This document shows positions 8,624-17,272 of a DNA stretch of 64,000 nucleotides, in pieces. Location: contig JBEKLQ010000006.1 of assembly GCA_050010115.1 (NCBI GenBank), positions 3,617 through 67,616 of the forward strand. Direction: 5' to 3'. A model generated the notes under the pieces. The model was given only the letters and a program-made list of their open reading frames with translations, did no database searches and was not told the DNA's origin. The stretch's first letter is position 1, and each line of letters opens with the position of its first letter. The translations under genes were made by a program, and so were the position numbers. This DNA is from JAKACA01 sp050010115. Lineage in GTDB: Bacteria; Actinomycetota; Acidimicrobiia; Acidimicrobiales; Bog-793.

Positions 8624-9939
8624 CCCGCCGAGTCGTCGCCGTGGGACGCCGGACCTTCTCGTCCCTCCGCGTCCCGAACTACCGCCGCTACTACTCCGGC
8701 CAGGCCGTCTCGCTCGTCGGCACGTGGATGCAGTCGATAGCGCTCACCTGGCTCGTCTACGTGCTGACGCACTCGAGCCTCGATCTCGGCTTGACGGTCG
8801 GGGCCCAGACGTTGCCCGTGTTGTTGCTCGGGCCCTATGGCGGCGTCATCGCCGATCGGGTGGACAAGCGCCGGTTCATGGTCGTCCTGCAGGCGGCGAT
8901 GGGCGTCCAGGCGCTGATCCTCGGTGTGCTGACGGTCACCGGAGTGATCACGTACTCCGAGATCGTGGTCCTGTCGGTCATCCTCGGCGTCAACAACACC
9001 TTCGAGAACCCTATTCGCCAGACCTTCATCCAGGAAATGGTGGGGCACGACGAGCTCCGTAACGCCGTCAGCCTCAACTCGACTCTCTTCAACGCCGCGC
9101 GAGTGGTCGGTCCGGCGATCGCCGGCATCCTCATCGCCACCGTCGGCGTCGGGGTGTGCTTTCTCATCAATGCAGCGAGCTTCGTGGCAGTCGTCACGTC
9201 GCTCGTCACGCTGGACAAGACCAAGCTTGAGCCGAGCGTTCCTGTCGTGCGGGCGAAAGGTCAGCTGCGGGAAGGGTTTCGTTATGTCGCGAGCGAGCCC
9301 CGGCTGCTCACCCTGCTCATCATGATGGGCATCATCGGCATGCTTGCCTACGAGTTCCAGGTCCTGTTGCCAGTCGTCGCCAAGCAGACGTTCCACGGCG
9401 GCCCGGAGACCTACGGCTTCCTGACCGCCTCGATGGGCGTAGGGGCGGTGTTCGGAGGCCTCATCACGGCGGCGCGGGGCCGGACCGGTCTGCGGCCGGT
9501 GTCGATCGCTGCCGCCGTGTTCGGTGCGACGATCCTCATCGCCGCCGTGGCGCCGATCCTCGCCGTGGAGATCGGTGCGCTGGCCGTCGTGGGATGGGCG
9601 AGCGTGTCGCTCAGCGCCACGGGCAACACGACGCTCCAGCTGGATTCGGATCCCTCGATGCGGGGGAGGGTGATGTCGTTGTGGGCGGTGGCGTTTCTTG
9701 GTTCGACACCGATCGGCGGCCCGTTGATGGGTTGGGTGGCCGCGATGGGCGGGGGTCGTATCGGTTTGGGCGTCGGTGGGGTGTCGTGCCTCGTCGCCTC
9801 GGCGATCGGCCTGACCGTGGTGTGGCGCCTCAAGCAGCGGCCAACGAGGGACGCCGCCGACGCCGCCGGCGCCGCCGGCGCCTCAGTAGACGTGGAAAGC
9901 CCGCTCCTCGATGGGGTGCTGCTCGCTACTGACGACTGA
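8620..9939 (+). CDS. MFS exporter (EntS-like)
   Basis: Twelve-helix major facilitator related to the EntS/macrolide-type exporters: FSSLRVPNYRRYYSGQAVS at the N-terminus, the loop 2-3 motif GVIADRVDKRRFM and the NTFENPIRQTF region. It starts with TTG at 8620, overlapping the marR stop by 4 bp. The last 30 residues are a low-complexity tail from a GCCGCCGGC-type repeat (about 9855-9882), then a stretch that is antisense to the convergent acylphosphatase gene: the two coding sequences overlap by 57 bp at their 3' ends. The substrate is unknown; MarR control suggests a small toxic molecule. Confidence 0.88.
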   Translation: MTRRVVAVGRRTFSSLRVPNYRRYYSGQAVSLVGTWMQSIALTWLVYVLTHSSLDLGLTVGAQTLPVLLLGPYGGVIADRVDKRRFMVVLQAAMGVQALILGVLTVTGVITYSEIVVLSVILGVNNTFENPIRQTFIQEMVGHDELRNAVSLNSTLFNAARVVGPAIAGILIATVGVGVCFLINAASFVAVVTSLVTLDKTKLEPSVPVVRAKGQLREGFRYVASEPRLLTLLIMMGIIGMLAYEFQVLLPVVAKQTFHGGPETYGFLTASMGVGAVFGGLITAARGRTGLRPVSIAAAVFGATILIAAVAPILAVEIGALAVVGWASVSLSATGNTTLQLDSDPSMRGRVMSLWAVAFLGSTPIGGPLMGWVAAMGGGRIGLGVGGVSCLVASAIGLTVVWRLKQRPTRDAADAAGAAGASVDVESPLLDGVLLATDD

Positions 9940-10173
9940 GTCCACCCTGGCGTTCGTCGGCCCGAGGCGGCACCAGGCGACCATCTCCTCCACGGCGCCG
10001 CGTGACCCTTCGAACACCGCCTCGACCGTGCCGTCCTCGAGGTTGCGGACGTAGCCGCTGACCGCCCGCGCCACGGCCTCGGTCCGGCAGGTCTCCCGGA
10101 ACCAGACACCCTGCACGCGCCCCGAGACGATCACCTTGCGCCGCACGACCGGCTCATCCGACGTGCCGCTCAC
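9883..10173 (-). CDS. acyP: Acylphosphatase
   Basis: Small hydrolase of acyl phosphates. The 96-residue protein has the family signature VSGRVQGVWFRETC (catalytic Arg in the VQGVWFR turn) and the Asn-containing segment GYVRNLEDGTVEAVFEG. GTG at 10173 overlaps the etfA stop (GTGA), so it is the last gene of the DMGDH-etfB-etfA operon. The longer open frame upstream is a shadow of etfA. Its metabolic reason for being here is not obvious. Its 3' end overlaps the MFS gene on the other strand. Confidence 0.93.
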   Translation of the reverse strand: MSGTSDEPVVRRKVIVSGRVQGVWFRETCRTEAVARAVSGYVRNLEDGTVEAVFEGSRGAVEEMVAWCRLGPTNARVDSVVSSEQHPIEERAFHVY

Positions 10174-11228
10174 GCCCGCGAACTGCGACGGGCTTGCAAC
10201 GCCTCGGCGAGCGCCGGCAGGACGGCGTTCACGTCGCCGATGATGGCGTAGTCGGCCCAGGACATGATCGGGGCGTCGGCGTCGGTGTTGATCGCCACCA
10301 TGACCTTGGCGTTCTGGCACCCGGCCAGGTGCTGGATGGCGCCGCTGATGCCGCAGGCGAGGTAGAGGTCCGGCGAGACCCTGGTGCCGGTCTGGCCGAC
10401 CTGCTCGGAATGCGGTCGCCACCCGAGGCTCGTCACGGCCCGGGAGACGCCGACGGCGCCGCCGAGCAACGACGCCAGCTGCTCGACCACCAAGAAACCC
10501 TCCACCCCCCCAATCCCACGCCCCCCGCTCACGACCACCCGTGCGTTGGCGAGCGAGACACCGCCGGCGGAGTCGCGCGACTCGATCGCCTGAACGGCGA
10601 GATCGGCGCCGGCGAGGTCGGGCTCGAACGGCTGGATCGTCGCGTTCGCAGCGGCGGGTGCCGGGGCTGGCGCTACGGCGTCGGTGGCTACGGTCAGGAG
10701 CGCTCGGGGCGCGTCGAGGGTGGCGTCCTCGATGAGACTGCCCGCCCAACGCTGGCGGCTCAGGCGAAGCGCCGTGCCGTCTGGCGACGCCTCGAAACAG
10801 TTGGCGACCATCGGCAGGCCGGTCAGAGCGCCGAGGTGAGCCATGACCTCGTTGCCATGGTCGGTGCCTGCGGCCACGACGGCCAGCGCGTCCGCAGCCT
10901 CGGCGAGCTGCGCAAGGGCCTTCGCCCAGGCGAGCGGCGCGTAACCGTTTGACTCGGGAAACACCACGGCGCGGACGTCGGCGACGCCGAAGCTCCCGAG
11001 CGCGGCGACGCCGGAGCTCCCGAGCGCGGCGGCGCCGGAGCTCCCGAGCGCGGCGGCGCCGGACGTGTTCGGCATCGCTGGCACGGCGGCGCCGGACGTG
11101 TTCGGCATCGCTGGCACGGCGGCGATCACGCTGCCGTCGCCGGGCAGCGACCGGGCGAAGGTGACCGCCCGAAGCGAGGCGTCGATCGGCTCGCCGGCGT
11201 CGAGCTCGACGAAGCACAGCGCCGTCAC
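10170..11228 (-). CDS. etfA: Electron transfer flavoprotein alpha subunit
   Basis: Carries the FAD of ETF and hands electrons from flavin dehydrogenases to ETF:quinone oxidoreductase. The C-terminal FAD domain is clear: GRGIGGVEGF, then QVGQTGTRVSPDLYLACGI and SGAIQHLAGCQNAKVMVAIN. The start overlaps etfB by 4 bp. Odd feature: residues about 37-82 are a low-complexity insertion made of two VPAMPNTSGAA and three AALGSSG-type units, encoded by exact DNA tandem repeats in frame, inside the N-terminal domain where ordinary EtfA has none. Confidence 0.93.
   Translation of the reverse strand: MTALCFVELDAGEPIDASLRAVTFARSLPGDGSVIAAVPAMPNTSGAAVPAMPNTSGAAALGSSGAAALGSSGVAALGSFGVADVRAVVFPESNGYAPLAWAKALAQLAEAADALAVVAAGTDHGNEVMAHLGALTGLPMVANCFEASPDGTALRLSRQRWAGSLIEDATLDAPRALLTVATDAVAPAPAPAAANATIQPFEPDLAGADLAVQAIESRDSAGGVSLANARVVVSGGRGIGGVEGFLVVEQLASLLGGAVGVSRAVTSLGWRPHSEQVGQTGTRVSPDLYLACGISGAIQHLAGCQNAKVMVAINTDADAPIMSWADYAIIGDVNAVLPALAEALQARRSSRA
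10983..11120. repeat. In-frame tandem repeats within etfA (3 x 24 bp plus 2 x 33 bp)
   Basis: Three near-identical 24-bp units (10983-11006, 11007-11030, 11031-11054) are followed by two identical 33-bp units (11055-11087, 11088-11120). All are multiples of 3, so they add 46 codons without shifting the frame. The units share the GGCGCCGGA core and look like products of slippage or unequal recombination. Confidence 0.95.
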
Positions 11229-12001
11229 GACAGCACCCCCAGCTGCTCGATCAGCTCGACGAGTGCCGGAACCGCCTCGGTGCCCCTCCCGAGGACGGTC
11301 GCCTGACGGCGCTCCGACGCCGGAACGCGCAGCCGCTCGGTCGTGAAACCGTCAGGGTGCCAGCCGGGCTCGAGCACCTCGACGGACGCCTTCTTCGCCC
11401 GCATCCGCCCGGGGAGCGACGGGTAGCGAGGGAGGTTGATCCCTTCCTTCACGCTGATGACCGCCGGCAACGGGAGCTGGAACACTTCAGAGACGCCCCG
11501 GTACTCCCGGCCGGCGCGGGCGTGGCCGAGTCCCTCGGCAACGGCCAGGCTCTTGATGCCGGTCGCGCACGGTAAGCCCAGCAGGTGGGCGACGCGTACG
11601 GCCACCTGGTAGTCGCAGGTGTCGGCGGCCTCGTTCCCGAAGATGAGCAGATCGAAGGGCTTGCCTTTCTCGGCCTGCTGGCGGCGGGCGATCTCGGCGA
11701 TCGCGTCGGCCGTGGCGATGGGACCCCAGTCGGGGCGGTCGGTTTCGAGGAGCATGGCAGCGCCTGCTCCGACGGCGACGGAGTCCCGCAACTGCTCGGA
11801 TGCCTCCGTCGGCCCGAGTGTGAGCACTGTCGCCGTGCCGCCCTCTCGCTCGACGAGGCGGACGGCCTCTTCGACGGCGCACTCTTCGTGGGGGGAGATG
11901 GTGAAGGAGAGGAGGTGGGTGTCGATTCCGAGACCGTCGGGAGTGACCGAGATGCGGCCGCCCACCATCGGGACTCGTTTGATGCAGACGAGGATCTCCA
12001 T
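11225..12001 (-). CDS. etfB: Electron transfer flavoprotein beta subunit
   Basis: AMP-binding partner of EtfA, 258 residues, starting MEILVCIKRVP as is typical. It contains the ETF-beta signature region VAVRVAHLLGLPCATGIKSL and KEGINLPRYPSLPGRMRAKK. Its ATG (12001) directly abuts the stop of the dimethylglycine dehydrogenase (12002-12004), and its stop overlaps etfA. This dedicated ETF pair placed straight behind a flavin demethylase implies it is the electron acceptor of that enzyme. Confidence 0.95.
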   Translation of the reverse strand: MEILVCIKRVPMVGGRISVTPDGLGIDTHLLSFTISPHEECAVEEAVRLVEREGGTATVLTLGPTEASEQLRDSVAVGAGAAMLLETDRPDWGPIATADAIAEIARRQQAEKGKPFDLLIFGNEAADTCDYQVAVRVAHLLGLPCATGIKSLAVAEGLGHARAGREYRGVSEVFQLPLPAVISVKEGINLPRYPSLPGRMRAKKASVEVLEPGWHPDGFTTERLRVPASERRQATVLGRGTEAVPALVELIEQLGVLS

Positions 12002-14560
12002 CTACGACTTCACCCGTTCGTTGTCCGGGTCGAACATCGGGGTGGAGCCGGCCACTGCCACCGTCACGGGGAACCGCTCGCTCATGTACTCGACGGCGAG
12101 CTGCGTGCCGACGACTGCGATGTCCGTCGGGAGGTACGCCATCAGCAGGTGCTTGCCGAGCGATGGTGCCGAGCCGGCGCTTGTGACGTACGACGGGCGG
12201 CCCTTCGAGTCAGTGATGCGCTCGCCGCCGGCGCCTACGATCGGCTCGCCCCCCAGCATGTAGCGGAGGCGCCCGTCGGCCGCCCGGTGGTCATCCACGG
12301 TGAGCGTGCACAACGTGGCGACCGGCGGGGTCGCCCGCTGGCCGAGGTAGGCCTGTTTGCCGACGAAGTCCTGGCGTTTCACGCTCGGGCGGGCCATGTC
12401 GGCCTCGACGATGTTGTAGTCCGGCGTCAGCTCGGCGCCGTACGATCGGTAGCCCTTCTCGAGCCGGCCCGTGGTGCCGTAGACCCCGATGCCGACTGGC
12501 ACGAGGCCGTGCGGCTGACCAGCCGCGTACAGCGTGTCCCAGACGAGCCGACCTTGTTCCATCGGGACGTAGATCTCCCAGCCGAGCTCGCCTACGTAGG
12601 AGATCCGCGACGCGAGCACCACCACGCCGGCGACCTCGAGGTTGCGGCACGTGGCGAATGCGAACACCTCGTTGGAGACGTCAGCGGCCGTCGTGGCTTG
12701 GAGCACCCGGCGGGCGTTCGGTCCCCACAGACCGATCGTCGTCCAGGCGGAGGTCAAGTCGGCGAGCTGCGCCGACCCGTCGGCAGGCAGCCGGTCGGTG
12801 ATCCATTTCCGGTCGGACATCCCGTTGGCGCCGCCGGTGACCACGCGGAAGTGGTCGGACCCGAGCCGCATGATCGTCAGGTCCGCCCGGAAGCCCCCAT
12901 GGGTATCCAAGAACGGCGTGTACACGACGCGGCTCGGGGCGACGTCGAGCTGGGCGACGGCGATGTGCTGCAGCGCGTCCAGTGCCCCGGGCCCGGTCAC
13001 GTCGAAGACGCAGAAGGCCGAGAGGTCGACGAGACCACAGGCGTCGCGCATGGCGAGATGCTCGGCATTGATCACCGGCGACCACCACCGGGACTCCCAT
13101 TCAGCCTCGCGGGGCATGACACGGTCGCCATAGCGCTCGAGCAGCGACCCGTTGGATTCGTACCAGAACGGCCGCTCCCAACCCGCCGTCTGGAAGCAGA
13201 AGGCCTGCAGCTCGTGCTCACGCTCGTGCATCGGTGGGACTCGGAGGTCGCGCTCTTCCTGCCACTGCTCGGCGGGGTGCACGATGCCGTACATCTTGTT
13301 GAAGGACTCGCTCGCCCGCGACGTGACGTGCCGGTGTGTGGTCTGGAACGGGTAGAAACGCGCCGCGTCCGCCTCATGGATGTCGATCTCCGGGATCTCG
13401 CCGTTCATCCACTCGGCGACGGCGCGACCGATGCCCGGGCCTTCCTTGATCCAGCTGGCGGCGGCGGACCAGACGCCCTTCACGATCGGTGACTCGCCCA
13501 GGATTGGGTGCCCGTCGGGGGTCATCGAGATCAGGCCGTTGATGGCATAGCGGATGCCGACCGACTCGTCCCCGAGGAGATCCGGCATGAGCTCGAGCGC
13601 TTCGGCGAGCTGCGGGTCGAAGTCGTCCTGGGTGAAGGGGAGCTCGGTGGGGGAGCGGGACGCCTCCTCGTTGGAGAGGATCTCATCGGGAGCGACGATG
13701 ATCGGCCGGTGGGCGTACGAGCCGACTTCGACGTCACCGCCGTGCTGGCGCTCGTACATGTTGGTGTCGACGTCGCGGATGATCGGGTAGGCGATCTCGC
13801 CCTGCGTTCCGGCGAACAGTGGGATGGGGCCGACGCTGATCATCTGGTGGACGATCGGTGTGAGCGGGATATGGGCGCCGGCCATGGCGGCGATGCGAGG
13901 GCTCCAGACTCCGCAGCAGACGACGACGATCTCGGTGTCGATGTCGCCCTTGGTGGTGCGAACGCGCCGGACCCGGGCAGGCGAGCCGCCCTCCGACGGG
14001 CTGACGTCGATGCCGAGGACCTCGGTGTTGGCGCGGACCTCGAGCGCTCCCATCTCCTGGGCGCGCTCGCGCATGATCGTGCCGGCCCTGAGCGAGTCGA
14101 CCACACCGCAGGTGGGGAAGTACAGGCCGCCGAGGATGACGTTCGGGTCCAGGTACGGCACGAGCTCGGTCACGGCCGCCGGGGGGATGATCTCGACCGG
14201 GATGCCCCAGGCTTTGGCAACCGAGGCCCGCCGGCGGAACTCCTCCTGCCGCTCTTCGGTCCGCGCCACTTCGATCCCGCCGGACTCGATGTGGACGCCG
14301 AGCTCCTTGAACTGAGCGGTGCTGTCGGCGGTGAGCTCCGTCATCATCTTCGAGTAGTCGATCGGGAAGATGAAGTTCGAGGCGTGCCCGGTGGAGCCCC
14401 CGGGGTTGGGCATCGGGCCCTTGTCGATGAGGATCAGGTCACGCCAGCCCAGCCGGCCAAGGTGGTAGACGAGGCTGTTGCCGACGATCCCGGCGCCGAC
14501 GATGACGGCCCTTGCCTGGGTGCTGCTGCCCGAGGGCCCACTCGATTCGCTCATGGACAT
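12002..14560 (-). CDS. Dimethylglycine/sarcosine dehydrogenase with THF-binding (GcvT) domain
   Basis: An 852-residue two-part enzyme. Residues about 17-390 are an FAD-dependent DAO-type oxidase (dinucleotide motif VIVGAGIVGNSLVYHLG), then an FAO middle segment. From about 440 to the end comes a GcvT-like tetrahydrofolate domain (GLVDLSAFCVFDVTGPGALD, SYVGELGWEIYVP, RLEKGYRSYGAEL). This architecture belongs to dimethylglycine and sarcosine dehydrogenases, which oxidise an N-methyl group and transfer the carbon to THF. The electron acceptor is ETF, encoded immediately downstream. Two ATGs (14560 and 14554) are equally possible. Substrate choice between dimethylglycine and sarcosine cannot be read from sequence. 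Confidence 0.92.
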   Translation of the reverse strand: MSMSESSGPSGSSTQARAVIVGAGIVGNSLVYHLGRLGWRDLILIDKGPMPNPGGSTGHASNFIFPIDYSKMMTELTADSTAQFKELGVHIESGGIEVARTEERQEEFRRRASVAKAWGIPVEIIPPAAVTELVPYLDPNVILGGLYFPTCGVVDSLRAGTIMRERAQEMGALEVRANTEVLGIDVSPSEGGSPARVRRVRTTKGDIDTEIVVVCCGVWSPRIAAMAGAHIPLTPIVHQMISVGPIPLFAGTQGEIAYPIIRDVDTNMYERQHGGDVEVGSYAHRPIIVAPDEILSNEEASRSPTELPFTQDDFDPQLAEALELMPDLLGDESVGIRYAINGLISMTPDGHPILGESPIVKGVWSAAASWIKEGPGIGRAVAEWMNGEIPEIDIHEADAARFYPFQTTHRHVTSRASESFNKMYGIVHPAEQWQEERDLRVPPMHEREHELQAFCFQTAGWERPFWYESNGSLLERYGDRVMPREAEWESRWWSPVINAEHLAMRDACGLVDLSAFCVFDVTGPGALDALQHIAVAQLDVAPSRVVYTPFLDTHGGFRADLTIMRLGSDHFRVVTGGANGMSDRKWITDRLPADGSAQLADLTSAWTTIGLWGPNARRVLQATTAADVSNEVFAFATCRNLEVAGVVVLASRISYVGELGWEIYVPMEQGRLVWDTLYAAGQPHGLVPVGIGVYGTTGRLEKGYRSYGAELTPDYNIVEADMARPSVKRQDFVGKQAYLGQRATPPVATLCTLTVDDHRAADGRLRYMLGGEPIVGAGGERITDSKGRPSYVTSAGSAPSLGKHLLMAYLPTDIAVVGTQLAVEYMSERFPVTVAVAGSTPMFDPDNERVKS

Positions 14561-14695
14561 GATTCTCGCCGCTCAGGCTGTTCGTCTGCGAGTTGCAGCG
14601 TGTCGATTACGTCCTGTGGCGTACCCTGGAGCACCAGAGGGCTCCGCCGGGAGGTGCCCCGGGAAGGGCGGAGCCGGCCGAAGAGGAGACTCGGG

Positions 14696-15313
14696 TTGGA
14701 CGATCTGCTGATACTGGAGTGGTCGGAGGCGTGCACTCTCATGGAGGCAGCGCTCACTTCGCCGGCCTCCGACGCGTACTTCGACGTTCGTGCACGCTGG
14801 CGTCGGGTCGAGGAGACGGTGCTCACAGTTCTCGGGGACGCGGGAGCGTTGGCGCTGGTGCATGACGAAGCGCCCTACCTCCGGGCACTTGCTGCCCGGG
14901 CCCCGAGCGTGCCGGCCGAGTCGCTGGAGCGCCTCGCCTCGGACCCGGCGCTGATCGTCCGAGTGGCGGTTGCGTCCAACCCGGCGACCCCGACCTCCGC
15001 CCTGTCCGCTCTGTACCGCGACGGATCGTGGCACGTCCGGGTCGAGCTGGCGGGGAACACCTCGACGCCGCTATGGCTGCTGAAGTCGCTTGCCAGCGAT
15101 CAGCTGCCACGCGTGCGTGCGGCAGTGGCGGCGCTGCCGGCGGCACCGGAGCTCGTCGTGTCCAAGCTGGCCAATGACCGCGACTGGCAGGTACGCGTGG
15201 CGCTCGCCTCGAACAAGGCGGTGTCGAGGTTCACACTGCGGGAGCTTGCCGACGATCGGGACTTGCGAGTGGCCACCGCTGCACGCAAGTCGTTGCGGAC
15301 GGCGGCGTTCTGA
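14696..15313 (+). CDS. LRV (leucine-rich variant) / HEAT-like repeat protein
   Basis: A 205-residue cytoplasmic helical-repeat protein. From about residue 75 it holds repeats of roughly 23-26 residues of the type LASDPALIVRVAVASNPATP, LYRDGSWHVRVELAGNTSTP, LASDQLPRVRAAVAALPAAP, LANDRDWQVRVALASNKAVS and LADDRDLRVATAARKSL, the pattern of LRV proteins. The start is TTG at 14696, chosen because a strong AGAGGAG ribosome site ends 7 nt upstream; a longer open frame before it is antisense to the demethylase gene. It is divergent from the demethylase operon. Partner unknown. Confidence 0.8.
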   Translation: MDDLLILEWSEACTLMEAALTSPASDAYFDVRARWRRVEETVLTVLGDAGALALVHDEAPYLRALAARAPSVPAESLERLASDPALIVRVAVASNPATPTSALSALYRDGSWHVRVELAGNTSTPLWLLKSLASDQLPRVRAAVAALPAAPELVVSKLANDRDWQVRVALASNKAVSRFTLRELADDRDLRVATAARKSLRTAAF

Positions 15314-15346
15314 TCATCCGGCCGACGTAGCTGTCGCTCCGCGAGG

Positions 15347-17116
15347 CTAATCCCCTCCACCGTTCTCGACGTAGGCAGTCGTGCTCCCCGGGTCATAGGT
15401 GCTGTCCCCGCTGTAGCTGAGTAGCACGTCCTCGGACGTACCGCTGGGAACGACTGCCGAGCAGGTGGCGGTGGCGCTCAACGTGTGAATGCCGGTGCCA
15501 GGACTCAGCGCTCCGCAGGTGAACCCCTGGTCGGCGCTCACGGTCCCTGTCGGGACGCCGTTGCCGTTGCCCTTGACGCCCTCGACCTCGACCTTGATCT
15601 TGACCGATTCCGACCCATTGGGCCTTGTCTTCCCGTAGGAGACTGTGGCGGTGACACTTGGGGTGTACGGCGGTATCGCTGTGAACGTGAGGGGTTTGGC
15701 GTTCGACACCGCGAAGACGGAATCGCCCTCGTAGGTGGCGCTCACCTTCGACGTACCAGGGGGAAGCGAGATGTCCACTGTCGCCGTCGCTGGTGTGCCC
15801 GTGAGCTCAGCCGGGCCGGTCACCTTGCCGTTCAGCTTGAATTCGACGTAGCCCGTAGGGGTTCCACCGTGCCCGGTGACGGTGGCGCTCACGCTCACCG
15901 GCTGATCGCCGGGGACGGTGGTGCCGCCAGGAGTCGAGAGCACTGTCGTGGTCTTGATCGGCGTAGCAGTGAAGGACAGCGGGTTCGAGACCGGTGAGGC
16001 TGCGTTGGCGGCGTCGCCCAAGTACGCGGCCGTGACCTGATCACTGCCCTTGGGCAGGGTCGTCGAGACCTTGGCCACGCCTGTCGCGTTGGTCACGACC
16101 GGAGTACCGATGGGCCTTCCGTTGTCGGAGAATTGGACGGAGCCCAGTCCTCCGGCGGGGGTCACCGTCGCCTTGACCGTGACCGATCGCTCGGTGGTGA
16201 CCGTGGACGGGCTCGATGACGTCAGGGTCGTCGAGGATGCGCCCCGGACGCCCGGCGTCGTTGGTGGCCAGACGGCTAGACCTTGCGGCGAGTCGAGGCC
16301 GGATGCCACGACGGACTGGGAACCTACTGCGGGGACCTCGACGACTTCACCTATGCCCGGCTGCCCGATGTAGACGTCGCCGGACCCGTTGACGACGACC
16401 CCCTGGGAGTAGCCCAGGCCCGTACCGTAGGTGATCGGAGCTCCTCCGCCGACCGGGAGCTGCACGGCATCGTCACCGGAAGCCGTGGAGAAGTAGAGGT
16501 CATTGGCGTCGTCGAGCCGAACGGCGTTGATCCCGCCGCCGTAGGTCGGCACATTCACGGATACGAGGGTGGTCGTCCCGTGCGGCATGAGGACGAGGTT
16601 GTCGCTGCCGTCAGCTCCCCAGATGTCACCGTTGCCATCGATGGCGATACTTTGAATCTCTCCTGCTCCGCTTGCGATGAGCTCTGGCGAACCACCCGAT
16701 GGGATCTCGTACAGGCCGGCCGGCTCGCCGCTCGGACCCCCGAACGCGCCGAAGAAGACATCGCCGGCGGAGTCAACGGCGATCCCTGTCGGGCAGCTGT
16801 AGCCCGACGCCAAAGTCTCCGCGGAGCCGCCCGCAGGCTGCTCTGCGACGAAGCCGTTGCAGTCAGTCCAGAAATAGTCGCCGGCGGCATTAACGGCGAC
16901 ATCCTGGATGCTTCCGCTCTGCAGGACGCCCGGGCTACCTCCGGGCGGTAGGTCCCAGAGATGTCCGTAGCCGGTGTGCAGACCCTGCTCGGCGATGAAT
17001 ACCGTGCCAGCGGTCCACGGGGACCCTGCCGCAGCCGCCACTCCGCTGACAGCAAACACCGGAGCGAAAGCGACCACAGCCACGAATGCGATGGCCTTAT
17101 CCACGACGCTTCTCAT
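15347..17116 (-). CDS. Secreted NHL-like / bacterial Ig-like repeat protein
   Basis: A 589-residue exported protein. A signal peptide (about residues 1-31, ending VSGVAAAAG) is followed by an NHL/SMP-30-like propeller region of short repeats (QDVAVNAAGDYFWTD, TGIAVDSAGDVFFGA, QSIAIDGNGDIWGAD, QGVVVNGSGDVYIGQ) up to about 300. Three or four Ig-like domains of the VSVSATVTGHGGTPTGYVEF / STYEGDSVFA kind follow, as in Big_5-type surface proteins. ATG at 17116 is preferred over an upstream GTG because GGGAGG lies 8 nt before it. It is likely wall-associated; no anchor motif is seen. Confidence 0.82.
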   Translation of the reverse strand: MRSVVDKAIAFVAVVAFAPVFAVSGVAAAAGSPWTAGTVFIAEQGLHTGYGHLWDLPPGGSPGVLQSGSIQDVAVNAAGDYFWTDCNGFVAEQPAGGSAETLASGYSCPTGIAVDSAGDVFFGAFGGPSGEPAGLYEIPSGGSPELIASGAGEIQSIAIDGNGDIWGADGSDNLVLMPHGTTTLVSVNVPTYGGGINAVRLDDANDLYFSTASGDDAVQLPVGGGAPITYGTGLGYSQGVVVNGSGDVYIGQPGIGEVVEVPAVGSQSVVASGLDSPQGLAVWPPTTPGVRGASSTTLTSSSPSTVTTERSVTVKATVTPAGGLGSVQFSDNGRPIGTPVVTNATGVAKVSTTLPKGSDQVTAAYLGDAANAASPVSNPLSFTATPIKTTTVLSTPGGTTVPGDQPVSVSATVTGHGGTPTGYVEFKLNGKVTGPAELTGTPATATVDISLPPGTSKVSATYEGDSVFAVSNAKPLTFTAIPPYTPSVTATVSYGKTRPNGSESVKIKVEVEGVKGNGNGVPTGTVSADQGFTCGALSPGTGIHTLSATATCSAVVPSGTSEDVLLSYSGDSTYDPGSTTAYVENGGGD

Positions 17117-17239
17117 CGCCGTCACCTCCCGTTTAAGCGGCCCAGAACCCCGCCTTCACGGGTCCGATCCCGCAAGAAACTAACGATAATTATAGCGTTG
17201 TCGGAGGTTTCGCGACCGCGCACGCCGGCCGGCAGCAAT

Positions 17240-17272
17240 GCCGCTCGGCCGGCTCTTGCCCTGCCGAGCGGC
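17240..17272. terminator. 10-bp perfect stem-loop at the end of the APC permease gene
   Basis: GCCGCTCGGC (17240-17249) and GCCGAGCGGC (17263-17272) are exact inverted repeats separated by 13 bp, directly at the stop codon of the minus-strand permease. There is no clear T-run, as is common in high-GC actinobacteria, so it could terminate transcription or protect the mRNA 3' end. Confidence 0.6.

Noticed and set aside
9411..10109. Minus-strand ORF of 232 residues across the MFS gene end
   Set aside because: Pro/Ala/Ser/Thr-rich shadow of the exporter gene with no family features.
13508..14695. Long plus-strand frame before the LRV gene
   Set aside because: It is antisense to the dimethylglycine dehydrogenase, rich in Arg/Asp/Val shadow composition, and a strong ribosome site with TTG exists at 14696.
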